64,000 nt of DNA from positions 158,479,741-158,543,740 of the forward strand of contig CM041465.1 in NCBI GenBank assembly GCA_023213395.1, read 5' to 3'. This stretch comes from Cycas panzhihuaensis. Its lineage: Eukaryota > Cycadophyta. The stretch's first letter is position 1. Every line of letters begins with the position of its first letter. The position numbers and the translations under genes were made by a program. The notes under the pieces are model-generated. The model was not told the DNA's origin. It saw only the letters and a program-made list of their open reading frames with translations, and searched no databases. Below, in pieces: positions 57,526 to 64,000 of this stretch.

Positions 57526-58240
57526 ATGGAAGTAGGTTGTGATCTCACCCCTAGTAAAGATGAACAATGTGTTGACGGAACTCTCTACAGACAGCTAATT
57601 GGCAGTCTCATATATCTCACAACAACTAGACCTAACATCCCATATGTTGTAAGTCTAGTTTCAAGATATATGCAGGATCCTAGGATCAAACATTGGAAAG
57701 CAACAAAAAGAATTCTTAGATATCAAAAGGGGTCAATTAATTTAAGACTTATGTATCCAAAACTGAAACAAGACAAGTTAATTGGATACTATGATTCAGA
57801 TTGGGCCAGAAACAAAGAAAAAAAGAAATCAACAAGTGGGTATTGCTTCTTCCTTGGATCAACAACAATTTCTCGGAGTAGCAAAAGATAGGCTACAGTT
57901 GCTCCTTCATCTACAGAAGTAGAATGCATGTCAGCAATCAGCGCAACTTGTGAAGCAATTTGGCTCAGGCAACTTCTATCAGATCTAGAGCAGCCACAAA
58001 AAGAACCAACAACACTTTTTTGTGATAATCAAAGTGTAATCAAGCTGACCAAGAACCCAGTTCTGCATGCTCTAACAAAGCGTATAGAAGTCCATCGTCA
58101 CTTTATAAGAGAAAAAGTTCAAAACAAAGAAGCTGACTTGTTCTATGGTCCAACAAATGAATAGGTTGTAGACATTCTGAAAAAACTTCTCAACAAAGAT
58201 AGGTTCATGGTACTTACAGACAAATTGGGATTGAAGAGAT
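57526..58240 (+). pseudogene. Copia G RNase H
   Basis: [63 protein letters not shown] with the catalytic Asp, a TAG at 57889, then CMSAISATCEAIWLRQLLSDL, CDNQSVIKLTKNPVLHA and RIEVHRHFIREKVQNKEADL. The frame is continuous from 57526 apart from single stops. Confidence 0.9.
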
Positions 58241-58257
58241 GAAGCATTAAGAGAGGG

Positions 58258-58429
58258 TATTAGGTAATGTAATCTTGAGGGTCACATCCCCTCTTCTCGT
58301 AACTTTAGATGTGTATGACATGTGTCATCTGTATCAATGTCGGTTACAATATACAACATGTATATATATGTACTTGATCTACCATAATAGACATTAGACG
58401 TTATGATATTTCCTCTTGTTGTTTCTACA
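58258..58429 (+). repeat. 3' LTR of G
   Basis: 172 bp after AAGAGAGGG (58249-58257). It begins TATTAGG (G of TG mutated) and lacks about 20 bp present in the 5' LTR. It ends GTTTCTACA. Confidence 0.9.
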
Positions 58430-58434
58430 TATCT

Positions 58435-58967
58435 AATCATTGTCGCCCACCTGTCACATCCTCCTTACTGTGATCTTTTTAATCATGAATAGGATACACG
58501 ATTCATTTTAACTACCATCACATTTCATGATCGTAATCTCGTCCTCTGGTGGCTATCTCGCCCACTGGTCGTAACGCCATCCTAGGGTTGCAATCTCATC
58601 CATTAGTCGTACTCATGTCCTGTGGTTGCACTATCACTCACATATCATCTTGCATTTTAGTCTTTATTTATGACTCATGTCCCCTTGGTTTGAATAAACA
58701 TATGTTCCTACTTTTCTTGCATTCCTTATATCAGAATAAGTATATGTTCCTACTTTTCCATGGTCCAAAACAACATGAGTACCAGATTTTGTCCCAACAT
58801 CTATCTCGGGTCAACAAAAATGATTGAGCATCCTTGCTCAATTCAAAATTTTCCAAAATTTTTTATTTTGTTTTCTCCCCAACTTCTATTTCAAGGTTGC
58901 TCCTACTGCCGCAAATCCACTAAAGTTTCATTGGCCTTCAATATATCTTCATTAATCTGAGTGAGGG
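58435..58967 (-). repeat. Third M-type 3' end: LTR piece plus hairpin
   Basis: 58435-58799 has minus-strand GTGCAACCA/GTACGACTA-type words, and TGTTGGGACA starts at 58799 on the minus strand. A hairpin (58825-58840) and CAAAATTTTCC follow inside, as in M and N. The interior stops by 58967. G inserted at its left part. Confidence 0.45.
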
Positions 58968-59655
58968 TGTGTGATCAAGAGATGAGTCACAAAATATTTA
59001 AGGGTTTTTAAAGATATAACGGAGTATAATTCCAATTTTGAGCTGTAATTCAAGTACAATCGGGTGCGACTAAGTGCAACCAAGTGCAACCAGAGGTGCA
59101 AGCAAGTGCAATTAGATGCAATCAAGTGCGTCCAAGTGCAACTAGAGATGTAATCAAGTGCAACCAAGTGAGACCAAGTGCAATCAAATGCAAACAAGTA
59201 CAATTTGAAGTGTGACTAGTTACAACCTAAAGTGCAATTAGGTACAACTAGGTGTGACCAAGTGCGACTTTGAGTGCAACTAGATCGTAAATACTGTACG
59301 ACCAGGTCGCAGGGTTGCAATCTAAGTGTGACCTGGACTACGACCAAAACTCTAATTGTAATTAAAAGATAGTTGAGGACAGATCTCTGTATGAACATCA
59401 TGTAATAAAATGGTCAAGTTAGTCAGAGTGATTAAGTCGTTGATGTAATAGAATGTGTTATGCCTATATAAGTATGATAGATGTAATAGATGTGGAATAG
59501 ATATAGCTTACGATTTCTCTCTCTTGCATTCTTTATTGTAACGGCTTAAGCCGCAACTTGTACATAGTCAGTTGTACTATTCAACCTGCATCTGGTTGTG
59601 AGAAGACCAAACGTATGGCCCTTTGTTAGCAATAAAGATTTAGTTTGCATTCACA
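58968..59655 (+). repeat. LTR-like segment with decamer repeats, plus orientation
   Basis: It starts TGTGTGATC after a purine run (GAGTGAGGG, 58959-58967) and ends TTCACA at 59655. It contains AAGTGCAACC-type tandem words (59064-59285), a TATA box (CCTATATAAG, about 59463) and AATAAA (59629). No target duplication or partner was found. Confidence 0.5.
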
Positions 59656-60315
59656 TGGCTTAACTTGTGCTTGCTTATCAGTGTAATGTGCATAAAACAA
59701 TGTAGGATAACGCAGTAGCACACATTAGTTTCGGTGTCGACTGACCCAAAGAGAAGAAAATAAAGATGGCTAAAGTCAAGTAGTGTGTTCTTCTTCTTAT
59801 TCCATTCCTTTATGCATACACCAATAAGTAGGCACAAGAGAAACAATAGGCATCTTAATTGGTTCTATCCTATAATGGACTTAAGGAACATACACCAATC
59901 CATCAATTGAGCACAACCATAATCATTCCGTTAATGACGGGTTGCATCTGGTTCTCTCACAACCAGATGCACACCCGAAACAATACACAAAATTTATACG
60001 GATGCAATACATAGCAAGCTTTGATTACAACTGTTACAAGCGTGTGGCGCTCTGCGTTTCTTTGCAATTACATACACGTACGCACACACACCTATCCCAA
60101 AAATCCTTTCCTATTTATTTCTCTTCTACAATCGTTAATCACTTGGAGGCAACTACAATTCTGTGGTTGGTTGCAACCACACCCAAACTAAGAATGTTGA
60201 CTTCTGGTTGCTTTCCTGCTCAAAATGTGACCACTTTTCCTTTTTCATCTTCTTCCGTTCATGTTGCAACCATCTTCCTTCGATCCATCTAGACAATATA
60301 ATCTTACAACGCACA
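59656..60315 (-). repeat. LTR of element N and flank
   Basis: The boundary at 60315 is clear: the minus strand has GGGGGAGA and then TGTGCGTTG. The left limit is not defined. A perfect 11-bp hairpin lies at 59943-59971; one arm (TGCATCTGGTTGTGAGA on the minus strand) also occurs at 59587 on the plus strand. No ORF. Confidence 0.45.
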
Positions 60316-61600
60316 TCTCCCCCATCATTATTCTTACGAGTGCCCTCACTCGTAACCAATTCAAAATTTTCAAAAAAAATTACAATCTATTCCTACCCCC
60401 CTAAAATTTTCTAAAAATTACTATTGTTCCCTAATTTTTGCCGTCGCTAAGGGAACTCTCTCGGGGTCGGGTCGGTGTATTGAGCTGGGCGGAGAAATTC
60501 CTTACTTCTTGCAGTGATTGTAAAGAATCCCAACATCATGCAGCGCTTCTAATTGGGCCATTGTGGGCTTTTCCCCTAAATGTAGCTACTCAATTTCTTC
60601 CTCTAATTCTTTGTTCCTCAACTCTGTGGAGTCTAGATCTCTTCGTAATGAAGAAATCATTGACCAAAAATGATTTACATATGCTGCATCCTCCCGTGTT
60701 TGCAGCATCCAAACCCCCAGCCCGTATATGACCTTCTCTAGTCCTGGTGGAACTTGTTTATCAAATCTACCTTCGAAGATTTTTACTAGATGCTCTACCC
60801 TGGATATATCACCTACCCAATGCATAATAAATTTAATTAAAAATTCGAACTTGGCTTCACAAGCAGTAAGTTGGTCCTCTACCTTCTAGATTTGCTTCAT
60901 ATCCGAAGGTGGCTGTTTATTCTGTTCTTCCAATTCATTAATCAATTGTTGAGTGACTTTGGCTAAGAAGGAGGTTTTCCAATGCACCATATTATGTGGT
61001 TTGCACTCCATCGGATCAATTCCTTCCTCCAAAAATTCTTCGTTGAAATCAAAATCTACCTCAGTTGGTAGGTTGTTCAAAATTCTTATTATTTCTTTTT
61101 TCCTCAATTCTGTCGCAAGTTTCCTTCTCCTTTTTCTTTCCTCCTCTGTACTCACAAGCTTACCTGATTGTTGTACTAGCTGGGACTCATCTTCCAGAAT
61201 TTCCTGCTTAACTATCACCCCCTTGCTCCTTTTTTTGTTTACCTCTTTTGATTTCTTCTCTTTTATTTTTCTCCCTCTTTTCATCTTCTTCACTAGTCTC
61301 CTTTTGTTTCTTTTGTGCCCATTCTTCAGTTGGTGAGGTCACCTCTTCTTGCTGCCTTTTACTTTGGTCTTCTTCTTATAGTGTCAATTAGGGGTTGTTT
61401 GCATTATTTTTCTGCAAGAACCAGTCTTTTACCTTTTCCTAGCTTTGAGTTAGCCATCCTTTTTCTTGCTTTTTAAAATATTCTATCCAACAAGTTAGGA
61501 CCGATTGTCCTTGTTCAACTTGGGGTAGATCCAAGCACGGACATTGTGAATACAACAGACCTTGAAATAAACTCTTTTCTCTATGCCACTCTAAGGAGCA
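60316..61600 (-). pseudogene. Element N interior: ORF of unknown family
   Basis: After a purine tract and hairpin (60337-60352), the minus strand holds one frame from 61293 to about 60437. It is broken only by three stops (60883, about 60584, about 60500), each TAG or TAA where Gln would fit. It starts with a Lys/Glu-rich stretch, then RKKEIIRILNNLPTEVDFDF, EEGIDPMECKPHNMVHWKTS, a coiled segment (QQLINELEEQNKQP), VEHLVKIFEGRFDKQVPPGL, SSLRRDLDSTELRNKELEEE and HRPDPERVPLATAK. Upstream, in another frame, are SLFQGLLYSQC and LTCWIEYFKKQEKGW (61440-61590). The product is not recognised; M carries the same order. Confidence 0.55.
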
Positions 61601-61601
61601 T

Positions 61602-61646
61602 TGACTGCATCTCTATTGACTGCATCTCTATAGACTGCATCTCTAT
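61602..61646. repeat. 15-bp tandem repeat, three copies
   Basis: TGACTGCATCTCTAT occurs three times in a row (first base of the third is A), at the junction between the N ORF and a copia fragment. Confidence 0.9.
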
Positions 61647-61775
61647 ACCTTCAGTTTGAGTATAGCCTTTTGCAGTCAATCTTGCCTTATATCTTTCAAC
61701 AGAGCCATCTGATTTCTCCTTTATTTTGTAGATCCATTTGCAATCAACAATAGGTTTATTTAAAGGAGCATATAC
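61647..61775 (-). pseudogene. Copia reverse transcriptase fragment
   Basis: The minus strand reads YAPLNKPIVDCKWIYKIKEK, then SDGSVERYKARLTAKGYTQT, the entry of copia reverse transcriptase. Only about 43 codons are present, between the 15-bp repeats and the LTR of C. Confidence 0.85.
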
Positions 61776-62314
61776 TATTAAACCTTATGTTTACATGTTA
61801 AGTATGTACTTTATTCTTTTATTCATTATTTTGTACTTTATGGGGTGACTAATCACTTAAGTGATAAAGTGCACACCCACTTTCATCCTAGTGACATAAT
61901 ATTGTAACTAAAGGGTCAAATGGACCCCTATGCATTTTTGCTCACTTGAGAGCCTAATGGACACATGTCTCTCATGCATGACATGCAAGCCATGCATTGC
62001 ATGTACCTTGGATGTTTGCCACTTGACAAACATCCAACGGTGTTAGGTAACCTCAGTTACTCTATATATTGAGACATCTCCTTATGTCTCATATGTAGAG
62101 TTGATGTGTAATGTTATGCTACCATTTTGCTAATCAATTGGTATTCTTTGGAGTAGGACTAATTCCTCCTCCTCCCATCTTGGTATCATCTTGCTTCCTT
62201 GATCTTGTTTATCTTAGTTTTTGCTCTTATGTCATTTAGAACTAGAGGTGAACTATCTTCAAGATCTTGGCTTTGTAGGTCTTAGGCATTATAATCCTTT
62301 GGCCTATTTTCACA
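61776..62314 (+). repeat. 5' LTR of C
   Basis: It begins TATTAAACCTTATG (G of TG mutated) and ends CTATTTTCACA. CACTTAAGTG and TCTATATATTGAG sit at the places they have in B. It is visibly more divergent from A and B than those are from each other. Confidence 0.85.
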
Positions 62315-62316
62315 TT

Positions 62317-62328
62317 TGGTATCAGAGC
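62317..62328 (+). promoter_or_regulatory. Primer-binding site of C
   Basis: TGGTATCAGAGC, 2 bp inside the LTR, followed by AAGAGGAG as in B. Confidence 0.92.
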
Positions 62329-64000
62329 AAGAGGAGACTAGTTCCCTCTGTTCTGATTTCTTCTTCAAGGAAGACTTACAGTGGGTTTTACAAGCCCTTG
62401 GTGACGACCTTCGCTCTCTGAAGGCAATCCAAGGATTGTTTAAGCTCACCACTACAAGATCAAGACTTTGCTGGAGTATTTTTAAAGGCTAGAGTTCACT
62501 ATACTCAGATCTGAATTTTTTTTTTTCAGACCTTCTTCAAGGGTTTTGAGCAAGTTTACTCATGGTTTCTCGTGTTTTTTCACTAAAAATTGGTTTTAAT
62601 TTGGTTCTTCGTGCGGATCGAGTCTTTGGTGTATTATGAAAAATTTTGAAGCTCACTGACAGATATTATCACAAGCCTCTGACTCCCAGCAGGCTGTGAA
62701 GTGGTTATGGGCATTTTCAGCTCTCAAACCCCAATTGGAGAGTACAAAATTGCTCATGCACACTTGTTGGACTGTTCTGCTCTCCTGAAAATGTTTGCAC
62801 ACCTCTTACTAGGCCCCATCGACAGTTCACAAAGAAGAAACAAACACTAAACAGTGTTGTACGACTGTTTCATCTTCTTTACACCGTAGCCCATTTTTTT
62901 CTTCACACAATCCATTCTCTCTCCACAAGCAACAGAATCTGCTCAAAATTGGACTGTACCTCCCTCTAGGGTATGCGAGCCTACCCTCCAAATTTCGTCT
63001 CGATCTGCTGAGTATTCGCGGAGATACAAGCACCTGTGTGTCACGGAAATCGCCTTGCGAAATCACGTTGTTTTTTCAATTTTTTTGAAAATTTTCAAAG
63101 CACTTTAATCTTCTAAACTTTAGTTTATACTTTTGAGAATTTTCCTTTGAATATTCTTACTTTGATAAACTTATTTATTCTAAAGTTCTATTAAGTCACT
63201 TTTAAAACATTGAAAAAATCACTTTTTAAGCCAAATTCAAGGTTTTTTTAGTGACTTTTTAGTTTTTTTTACTTCACTAATTTCACTTTTGTGTCAAAAG
63301 GACTAAATCAAGTACTCTCAATGATTTTTGACATTGAAAAGTGAAACTTTTTCCTTCATTAAGCTATTTCTTATTCAAGGCACCTTGCATGGTAACCATT
63401 AGCTTAAGTTTTTTAAGGAAAAAAAAAAATCATCTTTTTTCACTTTTGAAGTCAAAAAATCTTCTTTGATACATAGTGAGTTCATTAAATGGCTGATGCT
63501 AAGTCATTTTCTTATCATTGAAGATTAAAAATACTTGTTTTAAAGTGCTTATTAAGGCTCCCTGCGTGGTCTCCTTGTTGCTCAAAGTTTCAAAAAAAAA
63601 AAAATTCAGCCTTTGTTTTTAGACATTCCAAGCACTTATTTGTTGTTGTACAAGTGCTTAAAGGCCTTGTTAAAGTGATTTTAAAGTGTTAATATTTTGT
63701 CGAAGTGATATTTATCACTTTCATAAGGCACCTTGCATGGTGACCTATTGCCCTTAGTCACAAAAAAGGGCTCAAGAACACTTCTTTTACTTAATAAAAT
63801 CACTTCATTTGTTGATTGTTGGGACTATTTTAAAGTCCCAACACGTGGTGCTTCGTGTCTTCATTTCGCAAGTGGTCCTCTTCTCTTCATTCTTAAGCAT
63901 TAAAAGGAACCCACTTGTACTTTCATCACAAGGCTTTGCTTCATTGAGTACTTAGCATTTTTTCAAGTACTTATTTTTTTCAAAACTCATTGTACTCAAG

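Larger units (their letters stand above)
53265..58429 (+). mobile_element. Copia element G, full length
   Basis: G is 5165 bp, with LTRs at 53265-53458 and 58258-58429, PBS, gag, protease, integrase, reverse transcriptase, RNase H and purine tract. The target duplication TATCT is perfect (53260-53264 and 58430-58434). The 3' LTR lacks about 20 bp near its start. It belongs to the H/D/F lineage. More than a dozen in-frame stops make it inactive. Confidence 0.94.
61776..64000 (+). mobile_element. Copia element C, 5' LTR and leader, runs off window
   Basis: A 539 bp LTR, PBS and about 1.7 kb of leader homologous to those of A and B, including the shared hairpin (63818-63842) and three AAGGCACCTTGCATGG-type blocks. 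No coding part is reached before the window ends. The short frame at 62221-62421 has no motif. Confidence 0.88.

Noticed and set aside
60953-61336. Plus-strand frame of 127 codons rich in Phe/Leu/Ser (membrane-like)
   Set aside because: It is antisense to the Lys/Glu-rich N ORF; the hydrophobicity is a by-product of that composition.
1-64000. tRNA genes suggested by the many TGGTATCAGAGC sites
   Set aside because: These are 12-bp primer-binding sites next to LTRs; no cloverleaf or box A/B sequence accompanies them.

Overview
The window is plant nuclear DNA made almost entirely of LTR retrotransposons. Three things point to a plant: nearly every primer-binding site is a version of TGGTATCAGAGC (the initiator-methionine tRNA site usual in plant elements); the copia and gypsy polyproteins are plant-type; and the only two host-gene remnants belong to plant families (a two-pore potassium channel and a subtilase). 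The density of old, stop-ridden, nested insertions fits a large genome such as a gymnosperm, but the sequence does not settle the species. I see no intact host gene, rRNA, tRNA or CRISPR array. Element letters used below are my own.

Layout. 1-286: an LTR inserted into copia element H (287-3135, minus), which sits in the gag of copia I (3136-6668, plus). 6669-11640: AT-rich sequence with one minus-strand LTR (8515-8885), a subtilase fragment and a two-pore K+ channel pseudogene. 11641-13860: gypsy remnant J (minus). 15047-26099: a gag-only, apparently non-autonomous element Q (minus, TSD ATTGT), split by the complete gypsy element P (16683-23658, plus, TSD CATGC). Q lies inside the LTR of a further element, K. 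26821-40696: copia A (minus), split by copia B (31610-38589, plus, TSD ATAAC). A lacks its 5' LTR and is followed by a second copy (40697-41934) of the 1238 bp that precede it (25583-26820). 43488-44930: truncated copia D. 44930-45730: LTR and leader of E. 45840-58434: an unusual element M (minus), interrupted by copia F (46044-51146) and copia G (53265-58429). 58435-61650: two more M-type ends and a second copy (N) of its ORF. 61776-64000: the 5' LTR and leader of copia C, related to A, B and E, running off the window.

Two copia lineages dominate. H, I, D, F and G share gag and pol sequence and have short LTRs (about 175-250 bp where measurable). A, B, C and E have LTRs of about 540-556 bp; A and B have 1.7-2.1 kb leaders, and that of C continues past the window. 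The leaders of A, B and C carry conserved hairpins. The M/N group has a different ORF and a paired-substitution hairpin 21-25 nt inside the LTR boundary.

All coding regions are broken. Many stops sit where CGA, CAA, CAG or TGG is expected, which fits cytosine-methylation decay of silenced repeats. All identities were judged by eye, not by alignment software.
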